Below, piece after piece: positions 1-8,305 of a DNA stretch of 53,266 nt. Position numbers and translations under genes: made by a program. The stretch covers positions 1 through 53,266 of the forward strand of contig NZ_JAFBAT010000226.1 in the NCBI RefSeq assembly GCF_019247615.1, given 5' to 3'. The DNA comes from Mycobacterium sp. (GTDB lineage: Bacteria > Actinomycetota > Actinomycetes > Mycobacteriales > Mycobacteriaceae). Below the pieces are notes generated by a model. It was not told the origin of the DNA. It saw nothing but the letters and a program-made list of their open reading frames with translations, and did not search any database. Within the stretch, counting starts at the first letter, position 1, and every line of letters begins with the position of its first letter.

Positions 1-1713
1 GCGACGTGGCGCTCGTCGAAAAACCTAGCCCAGGCCCTGGCGGCTTGTGCGGCGCTCGTGCTGACCGGATGTGGAAGTCATATCAGCTACCACCCGCTGC
101 CCGCGATGGAAAGGAGCCTGGGACCGGCGCCCACCCTGCTCAGTCACCCGACGGCGGACCCCGGTCACGACATCGCCAATCCGCTTCGCGGGCAGTACGA
201 AGACCTATTGGAACCGCTGTTTCCGCAGGGCAATCCGGCGCAGAAGCGATATGCGGCATGGCCGGACTCCGATGACGGCAGTTTGCGTGTGTCGTGGCGG
301 CAGCTCCAACCGATCGACCCGCGCACATTGCCGGCCGATGCTCCCGACGATCGCAAGTTCGATTTCAGCGCGATCGACAATGCGCTGACGGAGCTGGGAA
401 ACCGCAACATGCGGATGACACTCAGGGTTTACGCGTATAACTCCTGCTGCGATGCGTCCTATCCGAACAACACCAATATCGGTGTTCCCGACTGGATGGC
501 TGCCGTTCCCGGGGCGACCACCAGCTACCCGGCGCCGCTGAGCGGCTACGCAGCCGGCGTGAGACAGGTGGTACCCAATTGGAACGACCCCAATTATCTG
601 GACGCTTTTTCTCAGTTGCTCGCCGCGCTCGGCCGCCGCTACGACGGCGATGAGCGGTTGAGTGTCTTCGAGTTTTCCGGGTACGGGGACTTCAGCGAAA
701 ACCACATAGCATTTTTGCGGGACTCGCTGGGCGCGCCGGGCCCGTCGCCCCATGAAAGCGTCGCAAAGCTGGGGTATTTCAGCCAATTCCGCGATCAGAG
801 CATCACCACCCCCGCCATTCACAAGCTCGTCGCGGCCAACGTCAACGCTTTCCCTCATACACAATTAGTGGTCAACCCCGAGAATCCTGAGATCGTGCGT
901 GAACTGTTCAGTGACGACGTCACGAAAACACTGTCCGCGCCGGTCGGCATCCGCTCCGACTGCCTCGGCGTCTACGCGCCACTGCCGGTATGGGCCGAGT
1001 CAAGTGCGTCCGCCTACGTGCAGGCCGGGGATCCCGTCGTGAACACGACCAAGCAGCGGCTCGCCTCCGCGCCGGTGATCACCGAATGGTGCCAGTTACC
1101 CGACGGGACCAGCCCGCAGTCCTACTACGACAAGGCCGTGCACGACGTCCTCCAATATCACGTGTCGATGACGGCGAGTTTCAATTTCCCCGACCGCGAC
1201 TCGAACTCGCCGATGGACCCCGGCTTGTATGCGCTGTGGGCGCGAGCAAACTTGTCGTCCGGTTATCGGTACTCGGTCGACGCTCAGGCGGGTTCGGAGT
1301 CGATACACGGAACGGTGGCGACGGTTCCGGTGGTATGGACCAACTGCGGCGCCGCCGCCGCGACCGAGCGGTGGACGCCGGGCTACCGGCTGATCGATTC
1401 CTCCGGGGCGGTGGTGCGGACGCTACCGGCGACGGTCAACCTCAAAACACTGGTTTACAACGGCACGAGCGAACCCCGGGAGGCGGCCGCGGTGGCAGTC
1501 ACCGAACCGGTTCGCATCGACCTGACGGGCCTGTCACCGGGGCATTATTCGCTGCGGGCGTACGTCTCCTGGCAACAGCACAAACCCAACGCCCTACACG
1601 TCGTGAATTATCCGCCGATGCAGTTGGCACGCGACGGGCGCGACGACTCCGGGGCCTATCCCATCGCGGCGCTCGACGTAACGCCCGATGGCGTGACCGT
1701 CGACCGACAGTGA
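1..1713 (+). CDS. DUF4832-like exported lipoprotein (5' end outside window)
   Basis: The frame is open from base 1, so the true start lies upstream and at least 570 residues are present. The visible N-terminus is the end of a lipoprotein signal peptide: an Ala/Leu-rich core, then a lipobox Leu-Thr-Gly-Cys with Cys at 70-72. The protein should therefore be lipid-anchored outside the plasma membrane. The body resembles DUF4832/DUF4874 proteins, which have a glycosidase-like TIM barrel: an early Asn-Pro-x-Arg-Gly segment, a Met-Arg-Met-Thr-Leu-Arg-Val strand, a mid-protein Arg-Ser-Asp-Cys-Leu-Gly segment and a Thr-Glu-Trp segment that could carry an acidic catalytic residue. The C-terminal third looks like a beta-sandwich. 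It sits at the head of the exopolysaccharide locus, so a role in trimming or binding the exported glycan is a reasonable inference. No activity can be assigned from sequence alone. An intrinsic-terminator-like hairpin follows the stop. Confidence 0.75.
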   Translation, partial: ATWRSSKNLAQALAACAALVLTGCGSHISYHPLPAMERSLGPAPTLLSHPTADPGHDIANPLRGQYEDLLEPLFPQGNPAQKRYAAWPDSDDGSLRVSWRQLQPIDPRTLPADAPDDRKFDFSAIDNALTELGNRNMRMTLRVYAYNSCCDASYPNNTNIGVPDWMAAVPGATTSYPAPLSGYAAGVRQVVPNWNDPNYLDAFSQLLAALGRRYDGDERLSVFEFSGYGDFSENHIAFLRDSLGAPGPSPHESVAKLGYFSQFRDQSITTPAIHKLVAANVNAFPHTQLVVNPENPEIVRELFSDDVTKTLSAPVGIRSDCLGVYAPLPVWAESSASAYVQAGDPVVNTTKQRLASAPVITEWCQLPDGTSPQSYYDKAVHDVLQYHVSMTASFNFPDRDSNSPMDPGLYALWARANLSSGYRYSVDAQAGSESIHGTVATVPVVWTNCGAAAATERWTPGYRLIDSSGAVVRTLPATVNLKTLVYNGTSEPREAAAVAVTEPVRIDLTGLSPGHYSLRAYVSWQQHKPNALHVVNYPPMQLARDGRDDSGAYPIAALDVTPDGVTVDRQ

Positions 1714-1762
1714 ACGACCGGCGCAAATAGGCGCAGACAGACCAGCGTCCTCTCGATCGTGC

Positions 1763-1798
1763 GGGGGGAGCATAAAGCCCTCTTGCTGCCCCCTTTTT
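1763..1798 (+). terminator. intrinsic terminator after the DUF4832 lipoprotein gene
   Basis: GGGGGGAGCA at 1763-1772 pairs with TGCTGCCCCC at 1784-1793 with one mismatch. The loop is 11 bases and a run of five T follows at 1794-1798. A hairpin plus U-tract of this quality is uncommon in mycobacteria. It separates the lipoprotein gene from the Wzz-like gene at 1922. Confidence 0.6.
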
Positions 1799-1921
1799 GG
1801 GACTCTGTTTGGGATGCGGCACGATGGCCATGCTGCATACTGCCAGTGAAAGTGCCCCCCGCAGGCGCCGAGCGAACAGGATCGTCGCTCTTCCTGTGGT
1901 GTCCCTCAGAGAGGGTAGTGG

Positions 1922-3307
1922 ATGGATTTCCGCACCTTTGTTCAGACGCTCCGTGCGAGATGGAGACTCGTCGCGGCCGCGCTTCTTGTGTGCCTGGTCG
2001 GTGCGGCGGCCGTCACGGCCTTCCAGACGAGGGTTTACCAGTCGTCGGCAACGATCTTCATCTCGGTTTCCGGTGAAACCGACGTCAACGACGTGTACTG
2101 GGGCGGTCAGGCGGCACAGGACCGGTTGTCGTCGTACGCCGAGATCGCCGGCGGTCGCGCCGTGGCAGAGCGTGCGGTCAGTCAGCTTCAACTCGGAATC
2201 AGCCCCGACGACGTGGTGGCACAAACGCAGGTGAAGTACACCCCGAAATCAATGCTGTTCACGATCACCGTCACCGACACCGATCCGAACCGTGCCGCGC
2301 TGCTCGCCGGAGCGATGGCGGATTCGTTTGCCGCGGTGGTCCCGGCGCTCGGTTCGGCTCCCCGTACGCTCGACGCCGACGCGCCGCCGCAGGCGGCTCC
2401 GCCGACCCCGGTGGCCCGGGCGACCCTGGTGAAGCGGCCCGAGGTTCCCGATCGTCCCAGTAGACCGGTGCCGATGCGCAACATGGCGATGGGTCTTGCC
2501 GCCGGTGTTCTCCTCGGCATCCTGGTCGCGCTGGCCCGCGAGGCCAGCGATCGCAGCGTGCGCAGCCGAGCGAAGCTGGAAGAGCTTTCGGGTGCGCCGA
2601 CTTTGGCGGAACTCCCCGGGATGCGGGGCAGTGGAACTCGGTTCGGCGTCGACGTCACCGTCGACAATGCCGTACGCGACTTCCGCACCCGACTGCTCAG
2701 GGCCATGGGGCCCGAGGGCCGCCGGCTGCTGGTGACGGCGCCGTTCGGCGGGGAAGGCACCACAACCACGGCGCTGAACCTTTCGTTGGCCCTCGCAGAG
2801 CTGGGCGAAGACACGCTGCTGATCGAAGGTGATAGTCAACGACCCGTGATCGCGGGTTTGCTGAATGCTGAGTCGGGGAAGGGGTTGGGCGACGTGCTGG
2901 CCAACGCCGATATCGCTGCCGAAGCCCTAACGCCGACGTCGACTCCGAACCTGTTCATTATCGCTTCGCAAGCCGGCCGCCCCGAGACCTCACCCTGTGG
3001 CACATACCCGCCGGAGCTGATCGACAACGTACTGACGGGCTTGTCGTCACGCTTTGACCGGCTGGTGGTCGACGGCCCGCCGGTGCTGGCGACGGCCGAC
3101 ACCGGCATGCTGGCCGGCGCTGTTCAAGCCACCGTGCTGGTCGTGCGGGCGGGCCGAACCACCGTCGACGAACTCAGCGACGCATTGGCCGCTCTGCGAT
3201 CGGCCGGCGCAAACATCGTCGGCACCGTGCTCACCGAAGCCCGGATTCCCCGGCACAGCAGGGCCGCGGCGCGCACCTACCTCGGAAAGCTGAGCGGGCC
3301 ACGGTGA
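1922..3307 (+). CDS. Wzz/BY-kinase-like polysaccharide co-polymerase with altered Walker A
   Basis: 461 residues. TM1 is at about 15-35 and TM2 at about 187-207, flanking a periplasmic Wzz-type chain-length domain. A cytoplasmic P-loop domain follows, of the bacterial tyrosine-kinase (CpsD/Wzc) type. Walker A' (Leu-Leu-Ile-Glu-Gly-Asp, about 299-304, then Arg-Pro) and Walker B (Val-Val-Asp-Gly-Pro-Pro, Asp about 384) are present. In Walker A, residues 276-283 read Gly-Gly-Glu-Gly-Thr-Thr-Thr-Thr, so Thr280 replaces the usual nucleotide-binding Lys. There is also no C-terminal tyrosine cluster; one Tyr lies near the end. The expected role is control of polymer length with the Wzy-like protein that overlaps it by 4 bases. 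Kinase activity is doubtful. The ATG at 1922 is preceded by GAGAGGG at a suitable distance. Confidence 0.85.
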   Translation: MDFRTFVQTLRARWRLVAAALLVCLVGAAAVTAFQTRVYQSSATIFISVSGETDVNDVYWGGQAAQDRLSSYAEIAGGRAVAERAVSQLQLGISPDDVVAQTQVKYTPKSMLFTITVTDTDPNRAALLAGAMADSFAAVVPALGSAPRTLDADAPPQAAPPTPVARATLVKRPEVPDRPSRPVPMRNMAMGLAAGVLLGILVALAREASDRSVRSRAKLEELSGAPTLAELPGMRGSGTRFGVDVTVDNAVRDFRTRLLRAMGPEGRRLLVTAPFGGEGTTTTALNLSLALAELGEDTLLIEGDSQRPVIAGLLNAESGKGLGDVLANADIAAEALTPTSTPNLFIIASQAGRPETSPCGTYPPELIDNVLTGLSSRFDRLVVDGPPVLATADTGMLAGAVQATVLVVRAGRTTVDELSDALAALRSAGANIVGTVLTEARIPRHSRAAARTYLGKLSGPR

Positions 3308-4770
3308 TCCTCTACCTGCGGGGTCGTTCTCGCTGGGCGGTGGCTGCGGTGACGCTGGCGGTGTTCCTGTTCGGCTCCTTCGCGGTCGGCGTGTTCTCGG
3401 TTCGCGACACGGTCTACGGCATGATGCTGATCCTCGCGATGTTCGGTCTGGTCGTGTACTGGGTGAAGCCGGACGCGATGGTCGGGGTCGCGCTGTTCTG
3501 GGCGTTCGCGGCGCTGCCGGCAGGTTTGCACGTCGGCAAAGTCGTCGGTCCGGCGGTGATAAACGGATACCAGGTGGCGGTGGTACTGGCGATCTGCTAC
3601 CTGATCCCGATCGTGAGACCGCGGTTCTCCGATTTCGCGCTGCCGGGGATATTCGCGTTGACCGTAGTGTCCGCTACCGTTGCCGGCTTCGCGGCCGGAC
3701 ATACCACCTGGGTGGTGATACGTGAATCGCAGACCCTGTTCGAAATGATCGGCGGGTTCATCCTGGGTCTTTTGATCATCCACGGCGATTACGGCAGGTT
3801 GGCCATCCGTGCGATCGTCCTGATTCTCTGGTTTTCGGCGGGCATGGCAATTGTGAGTTCGTTGCATGCTGTCCAACTGTTCGGCCGCGCGGAAAGCCTT
3901 CCCGGCGCGGGCGCCGGCGACGCCGTCCGCATCATCCTGTCCACCCAGTCACTGGCCACCGCCGTGCTCACCGCACTGGTTGCCGCCGCGCTCATCGGCG
4001 GTGTCAGGCACGGCCTGTACTTCGCCCTGGGCCCACCAGCGCTGATCATCACGATGCTGTCCTTCAGTCGCAATACTTTGATCGCCTTGGCGGTGGGCGC
4101 CGGCGTCGCTGTCCTTGCCGGCTTCGGCTGGTTAACGCTGCGCCGAGGGGCCGCCCTCGCCGCGATCGGCGCGGTGGTCTTTGCCGTCGCGATCCCCGGG
4201 TCGCTGTTCCTGCTGCAGGGTACGTCGAGCGGCGACTGGCTCGCCGGCCAGTTCGCCGCATTCAATCACCGAGTGCTCGGCGGGGTGTCCACAGAGGCGC
4301 TCTCCGTGGACTCATCGACCCAAGACAGGCTGCGGGAAGTCGGAAACCTCAACCGCGCGATCGCCCGGGCACCCGTGTTCGGCCACGGCCTGGGCTACGC
4401 CTACCAGCCGTCGTACGGCGACGACGAATTCGAAACGAAGATCACTTCCACGTTCTCCCACAACTTCTATCTTTGGTGGCTCGTAAAAGCCGGGGCGGTG
4501 GGCATGGCGGCGTTCGCCCTGTTCGCGCTCGCGCCGTTGACCCGCGCGCTGCGGCGTGCGTCGCCGCCGGCGAAGATCAGCGCGGCAACCACCGGCGGCC
4601 TCCTGGCAATATCCGCCGTTTGGCCGTTGCCGGAGATGCCGATTGACGCCTTGGCGCTGGGCCTGGCCTTGGGGGCGACCATGGGGCTTGCCGGGGTGCC
4701 ACGGCCGAGCCCGGATGCCGGCGAGCTGGAGCGCAACGGGCGGCCGGCGCCGATCGCTGGCCTGAAGTGA
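3304..4770 (+). CDS. Wzy / O-antigen-ligase-family membrane protein
   Basis: 488 residues, almost entirely hydrophobic, with about 10-12 predicted membrane segments. A large polar loop at roughly 310-390 contains conserved-looking Arg and His residues (Asp-Arg-Leu-Arg-Glu-Val, Gly-His-Gly-Leu-Gly, Ser-His-Asn). This layout is typical of the Wzy polymerase/WaaL ligase family, where the periplasmic loop handles polyprenyl-linked glycans. The start GTG overlaps the stop of the Wzz-like gene (GTGA), so the two are translationally coupled, as expected for a polymerase and its chain-length partner. Together with the flippase at 19286-20749 it completes a Wzx/Wzy pathway. Polymerase and ligase cannot be told apart from sequence. 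Confidence 0.8.
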   Translation: MILYLRGRSRWAVAAVTLAVFLFGSFAVGVFSVRDTVYGMMLILAMFGLVVYWVKPDAMVGVALFWAFAALPAGLHVGKVVGPAVINGYQVAVVLAICYLIPIVRPRFSDFALPGIFALTVVSATVAGFAAGHTTWVVIRESQTLFEMIGGFILGLLIIHGDYGRLAIRAIVLILWFSAGMAIVSSLHAVQLFGRAESLPGAGAGDAVRIILSTQSLATAVLTALVAAALIGGVRHGLYFALGPPALIITMLSFSRNTLIALAVGAGVAVLAGFGWLTLRRGAALAAIGAVVFAVAIPGSLFLLQGTSSGDWLAGQFAAFNHRVLGGVSTEALSVDSSTQDRLREVGNLNRAIARAPVFGHGLGYAYQPSYGDDEFETKITSTFSHNFYLWWLVKAGAVGMAAFALFALAPLTRALRRASPPAKISAATTGGLLAISAVWPLPEMPIDALALGLALGATMGLAGVPRPSPDAGELERNGRPAPIAGLK

Positions 4771-5091
4771 ATCCGGCGGGTCCGGCTGCGGTTTCTCATG
4801 CTTGCCCGGCTCGGCCCGCGCCCGCGGCGCCGACGATGGGGACCACCTGTCCGCCACGTCAACGGGGACGAGGTCTAGCAACCAGCAATTTCTGATGCAA
4901 AAGGTACGGTTAGCGGTGTACCATCGGTGTGGAGTCTCTGAACTCTGAAACCAAGGGAGTCGGATGGCGTGTGATGCATGACCATTGGCTCGTAAACTGC
5001 TGCGGAATGATCACATCAGTAGAAACTTAAGGCTTGCGGTAAGGGCCGAACGGCCCTATCGGTCGTGTCCCGACTACAGCAAGGGTTGACG
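4771..5091 (+). other. 321-base leader region with two overlapping mini-ORFs and a hairpin
   Basis: No long gene lies here. A TACCAT at 4919-4924 could be a -10 element. A strong Shine-Dalgarno AAGGGAG (4953-4959) sits four bases before ATG 4964, which encodes only Met-Ala-Cys-Asp-Ala-stop (4964-4981). Its stop overlaps a second ATG (4978-4995; Met-Thr-Ile-Gly-Ser-stop). A hairpin AGGGCC-GAAC-GGCCCT lies at 5042-5057, and AAGGG at 5081-5085 is the ribosome binding site of the next gene. The arrangement looks like a regulatory leader, but that is inference. Confidence 0.4.
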
Positions 5092-5532
5092 GTGGCATCT
5101 GAGATGACGACCAGAGACACTTGCTCGGAGCTGGCGGGCCCCTCGCCGCAGAACGCTTCCTCGGAAAGCCCTTGTGCACCGCACATCGGCGGTGTCAGTG
5201 CCGGACAGCCAGGCCGCAAGTTCCGCCGGCGGCATGTGCTGCTGATGCTCATCGTGTCGGCCTTGGTGGTGGGTGCGGGCGTCGCTGTGGCGGGTACGCA
5301 AAGCTGGCAGCCTCGGTCGTATCGGTTGGGTCACGACCGTATCGGTCCCGGCGCAGCTCCGGCGGTCCGGCTGGGCGACTCGAACTCCATGGCGTGTCAA
5401 GCGAGTGCGAACCTCTATGCATACGACAACAATGGCGTGCCATCCTGGTGGGACCATGACGCCGTCCTGAAGGGTTGTATCGCCTACTTGCACGAGCAGG
5501 AAGCTCAGGCCTCCGATCACCGGATCCCATAA
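5092..5532 (+). CDS. single-pass membrane protein of unknown function
   Basis: I do not recognise this 146-residue protein. It has a polar N-terminal tail of about 45 residues ending in basic residues (Arg-Lys-Phe-Arg-Arg-Arg-His), one membrane segment (about 47-67) and an external domain of about 75 residues. That domain has two cysteines that could form a disulfide and ends in a short helix-like tail. GTG 5092 is chosen because AAGGG at 5081-5085 is six bases upstream. An in-frame GTG at 5065 and an ATG at 5104 lack comparable sites. It lies between the Wzy-like gene and a methyltransferase, so it may be an accessory membrane component of the polysaccharide machinery. Confidence 0.55.
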   Translation: MASEMTTRDTCSELAGPSPQNASSESPCAPHIGGVSAGQPGRKFRRRHVLLMLIVSALVVGAGVAVAGTQSWQPRSYRLGHDRIGPGAAPAVRLGDSNSMACQASANLYAYDNNGVPSWWDHDAVLKGCIAYLHEQEAQASDHRIP

Positions 5533-5630
5533 CGGGTTCGCGCGGACGCCGTGCCCCGCTAGCGCACCGCCGTTCATCCTCCGCGGCTGTTGGTAGCGAT
5601 TCCAGGAGTCAACTCAAAGAGTCGGAGTGG

Positions 5631-6284
5631 ATGTCTAACTGGTTGCGTGACGCCGCTACGGGCGTCAATTCGAGGCGATCACTGTCGGGGCGTGCCCGGG
5701 CGCGACGATGGCAGCACCTCATCGAGGTGTTCCCGTCCGTCTCGGAAATGCGTGTGCTGGACCTGGGTGGAACACCCGAGTCGTGGCGACTCGCGCCGGT
5801 GCGGCCCCGCTCGGTGACCACCGTTAACGTGCTGCCGCTGGCAACAGCTTGCGAGGGCATCATCGCGGTCCAGGGGGACGCGTGCGATCTCCCCCCCGTG
5901 GTTGCGCGTGACCACTTCGACCTGGTGTACTCCAATTCGCTGCTCGAACACGTGGGCGGGCACGTGCGGCGCCAACAATTGGCCGACAACGTCCGCTCTC
6001 TCGCGGACCGCCATTGGGTGCAGACCCCATACCGGTATTTTCCAATCGAACCGCACTGGCTCTTTCCCGGCATGCAATGGTTGCCCTATGAGGCGCGCGT
6101 GCAAATATCGATGCGCTGGAACCGTGGCCACATTCGTACGTACACCCGTGAAGAGGCGCAGCAGCAGGTCGATGAGATCGATCTGATCGGCATCTCGCAG
6201 ATGCGTCGATATTTCCCGTCATCGATCATCTGGTACGAACGGGTCGCCGGATTGATCAAGTCTCTGGTCGCCATTCAAGCGTGA
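5631..6284 (+). CDS. class I SAM-dependent methyltransferase (EPS locus, first of six)
   Basis: 217 residues. Motif I is Val-Leu-Asp-Leu-Gly-Gly-Thr-Pro (about residues 41-48). An acidic post-I region follows, then Phe-Asp-Leu-Val-Tyr-Ser-Asn-Ser-Leu-Leu-Glu-His-Val, the usual motif around the SAM/substrate cleft. After this comes a Tyr/Phe/Pro-rich segment (about 125-145) seen in sugar and lipid methyltransferases. The frame stays open upstream to 5475, but ATG 5631 follows a GGAG at a good distance and the upstream codons look non-coding. It probably O-methylates a sugar of the locus product; the acceptor is unknown. It converges with the next methyltransferase, with 83 bases between them. 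Confidence 0.8.
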   Translation: MSNWLRDAATGVNSRRSLSGRARARRWQHLIEVFPSVSEMRVLDLGGTPESWRLAPVRPRSVTTVNVLPLATACEGIIAVQGDACDLPPVVARDHFDLVYSNSLLEHVGGHVRRQQLADNVRSLADRHWVQTPYRYFPIEPHWLFPGMQWLPYEARVQISMRWNRGHIRTYTREEAQQQVDEIDLIGISQMRRYFPSSIIWYERVAGLIKSLVAIQA

Positions 6285-6367
6285 CCGGCAAGGACTTCAA
6301 GGAGTTACTGAGTCGGCGGTGAAACGGGCGAAGGCGGGTAGGGCGGCCACTATTAAGTATGAATTGC

Positions 6368-7123
6368 CTATTGCTGAGCGTGCGCGGCCTCTGACTTACG
6401 AATCACGTACGTGAGATTGTTGTGCCGCCACGCTAGAGAGCCGAACGACAAGGCCCACAAGGATTTCGCGTACGCCCGCGTCAACCGAACCCGCGCACCG
6501 TTGCCGCGCACGTAATACGTGTGGCCGCGCTCTTCAAGGATTGAGCATCCATGCTTCTTGCAGAAGTCGCGTATGCCAGCACGGGAAATCAGGGGCGCAT
6601 AGTAGGTGGGAAACGGTGAGTGGCCAGGCTTTCCAGCGTCGGGGTAGCGAAGAAAGTACCGGTAATACGCCACGTGAACCCAGAAGGGCGTGCGCCTTGC
6701 GGTCCAGCCGTATGCCGAGCATCTGTCCGGGATCAGCAACACGAGCAGGCCTCCCGGCTTGAGCCCGTTGAGCATGTTGGCAAGCGCGCCCTGGGCGTCG
6801 GGTATGTGCTCCAGGACGAACGAACTGTAGACGACGTCGTAACTGCCGGGTTGGATGGTCGCCGGTGCCGCGAGGTCGCCGACGATCGCCTCGTGCAGGT
6901 CTCCCATTGTCTCGACACGGCTTTGGAGTGCGTCGGCGCTGAGGTCGATGCCAGTCAACCGGTAGTCGACGCCTTCCAGATTCAGCGGCCACTCAAGCCC
7001 GCAACCGGCTTCAAGGATCTCCAGCGGGCCGCCAAGAGCTTTGATGATCGACGAAACGAGTGTCACTCCCTCGTTCCAGCTGTCGACGGTCTGCAAGTCC
7101 GTCCGAGCGCTCACAGCTTCCAT
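6368..7123 (-). CDS. class I SAM-dependent methyltransferase (EPS locus, second)
   Basis: 251 residues, methyltransferase type 11. Motif I is Ile-Leu-Glu-Ala-Gly-Cys-Gly (about 35-41), followed by Thr-Gly-Ile-Asp-Leu-Ser, then Tyr-Asp-Val-Val-Tyr-Ser-Ser-Phe-Val-Leu-Glu-His-Ile (about 95-107) and a Leu-Lys-Pro-Gly-Gly strand-loop. The C-terminal 100 residues are rich in Tyr, Arg and Trp. ATG 7123 is chosen because GGAAGG lies just upstream inside a 10-base tandem repeat. The frame remains open upstream to 7240, but those codons come from the repeat and look unlike protein. It is probably co-directional with the FkbM gene (7247-8275), 123 bases upstream. Confidence 0.8.
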   Translation of the reverse strand: MEAVSARTDLQTVDSWNEGVTLVSSIIKALGGPLEILEAGCGLEWPLNLEGVDYRLTGIDLSADALQSRVETMGDLHEAIVGDLAAPATIQPGSYDVVYSSFVLEHIPDAQGALANMLNGLKPGGLLVLLIPDRCSAYGWTARRTPFWVHVAYYRYFLRYPDAGKPGHSPFPTYYAPLISRAGIRDFCKKHGCSILEERGHTYYVRGNGARVRLTRAYAKSLWALSFGSLAWRHNNLTYVIRKSEAAHAQQ

Positions 7124-7166
7124 CCGTGTCCTTCCGTGTCCTTCCGGGTCGTTCCGGGTGCTTCCG
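7121..7166. repeat. imperfect 10-base tandem repeat over a start codon and ribosome binding site
   Basis: Successive 10-base units begin at 7121, 7131, 7141, 7151 and 7161: catccgtgtc, cttccgtgtc, cttccgggtc, gttccgggtg, cttccgcaag. On the minus strand each unit carries a GGAAGG/CGGAA purine block, so the repeat supplies several Shine-Dalgarno-like sites ahead of the methyltransferase ATG at 7123. Confidence 0.75.
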
Positions 7167-7246
7167 CAAGCTTTGCCGGCGCGCGGCTTTGCCCGTCTCG
7201 CCGGTGGCCACGACCCGTACCGAACCGCCGACGAGACCACGCCACT

Positions 7247-8275
7247 TCAGTCGGTGCCGAAGGCCGAGGCGGCCGAATTCGCCCACGCGCCCGCTCGATA
7301 CTTCAGCCGCGCCACATTGTATTTCGCCCACCAGAGTGCTCTTTTGTATCGAACGGCGTTCTCACAGATTCTTTGGTACCGTTGCGAACTGCCCGCCTCC
7401 ACCGCGCGCCTGTCCTCCAATAGCCGCACACATCGAAATGCCAAGTCAAACGACCCATAGCAGTAATGCGCGATCATCACCAGATGCTTCAATTGCTCGT
7501 CACTCATCCCGCCCGGGTGGATGAAGTCCCGCACATAGACCACATCGGTCTCCAGTATTTGATTCAGCGGCCGCTCGGGATTGCCGAGCACGAAGTCACC
7601 GATCAGCCATTTCTTCACTTCTCCCGCGATGCAGTGCGGAATAAACCCCTGCCGACGTAGCTCTAAATCGACCTCCCCGAATGGAGGCTGGTTTTGATAC
7701 ACGGTGACAAATGACACCTCAGTCTGTATCGCCACCGCTTCGGCGAGCTTCTCACCGCCGTTTTTGAATACGGCCAGTTCGCCCCCTTGGATGTCGATCT
7801 TCAGCAAATCGAGGTGCTGAATTTCACCAATATCGTCGAGCCGATAGGTGTCGATGGGGACCCGGTCGATAACGTCACCGAATCCATCGAAGAGTGTGAA
7901 CAGCCCCTGCGTCAGCGGGTCGGGTTCGAGCAGGCTGGTCATCGCCCCCGGCGCCGGGCAGACCTTCAGCGTCTGTGGGTTGCCGTCGCCCAGCGCGTAC
8001 GGCAGATAGCGTTCGTTCGGGCCACACTTCTCTTGCAGCTCGCGCAGCGCCTCGCGCCCCGGCTCGAAGCCTGTCACGAAACACAAGCCGGCATTGAGCA
8101 TCGGCGTGTAGGGCCAGTCGCCGCTGCTCCGGCTCGCCCCGACATCCACTATCTGGGTGAGTCGCGACGGTGAGACGAGGTCTCGCACCGCACCCGTCAA
8201 CCCGCCACCACCGGCCGCTCGGACGCGCCGCGTGAAACCTGGGCTGTTACGGCGCGACGATGGCATCGGTCGCAC
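7247..8275 (-). CDS. FkbM-family methyltransferase
   Basis: 342 residues. The FkbM fold begins with Ile-Val-Asp-Val-Gly-Ala-Ser (about 42-48), then Phe-Glu-Pro-Gly-Arg-Glu (about 70-75). Next come Tyr-Ala-Leu-Gly-Asp-Gly, a 'Val-Pro-Ile-Asp-Thr-Tyr-Arg-Leu-Asp' segment and the diagnostic Leu-Leu-Lys-Ile-Asp-Ile-Gln-Gly-Gly-Glu (about 156-165). The last 100 residues form an extra helical, Arg/Trp-rich extension. FkbM enzymes O-methylate hydroxyls of polyketides, glycolipids and sugars. The context points to a glycan hydroxyl. GTG 8275 is used because AAAGAG lies upstream; ATG 8266 is an in-frame alternative. It follows the next gene by 30 bases and is probably co-transcribed with it. Confidence 0.85.
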   Translation of the reverse strand: MRPMPSSRRNSPGFTRRVRAAGGGGLTGAVRDLVSPSRLTQIVDVGASRSSGDWPYTPMLNAGLCFVTGFEPGREALRELQEKCGPNERYLPYALGDGNPQTLKVCPAPGAMTSLLEPDPLTQGLFTLFDGFGDVIDRVPIDTYRLDDIGEIQHLDLLKIDIQGGELAVFKNGGEKLAEAVAIQTEVSFVTVYQNQPPFGEVDLELRRQGFIPHCIAGEVKKWLIGDFVLGNPERPLNQILETDVVYVRDFIHPGGMSDEQLKHLVMIAHYCYGSFDLAFRCVRLLEDRRAVEAGSSQRYQRICENAVRYKRALWWAKYNVARLKYRAGAWANSAASAFGTD

Positions 8276-8305
8276 GTGCGAGTCTCTTTCGACACACCGG
8301 CACCT

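Noticed and set aside
4836..4856. second DosR-like site
   Set aside because: GGGGACC is present but the other half does not pair, so it falls far below the box at 24615-24634.
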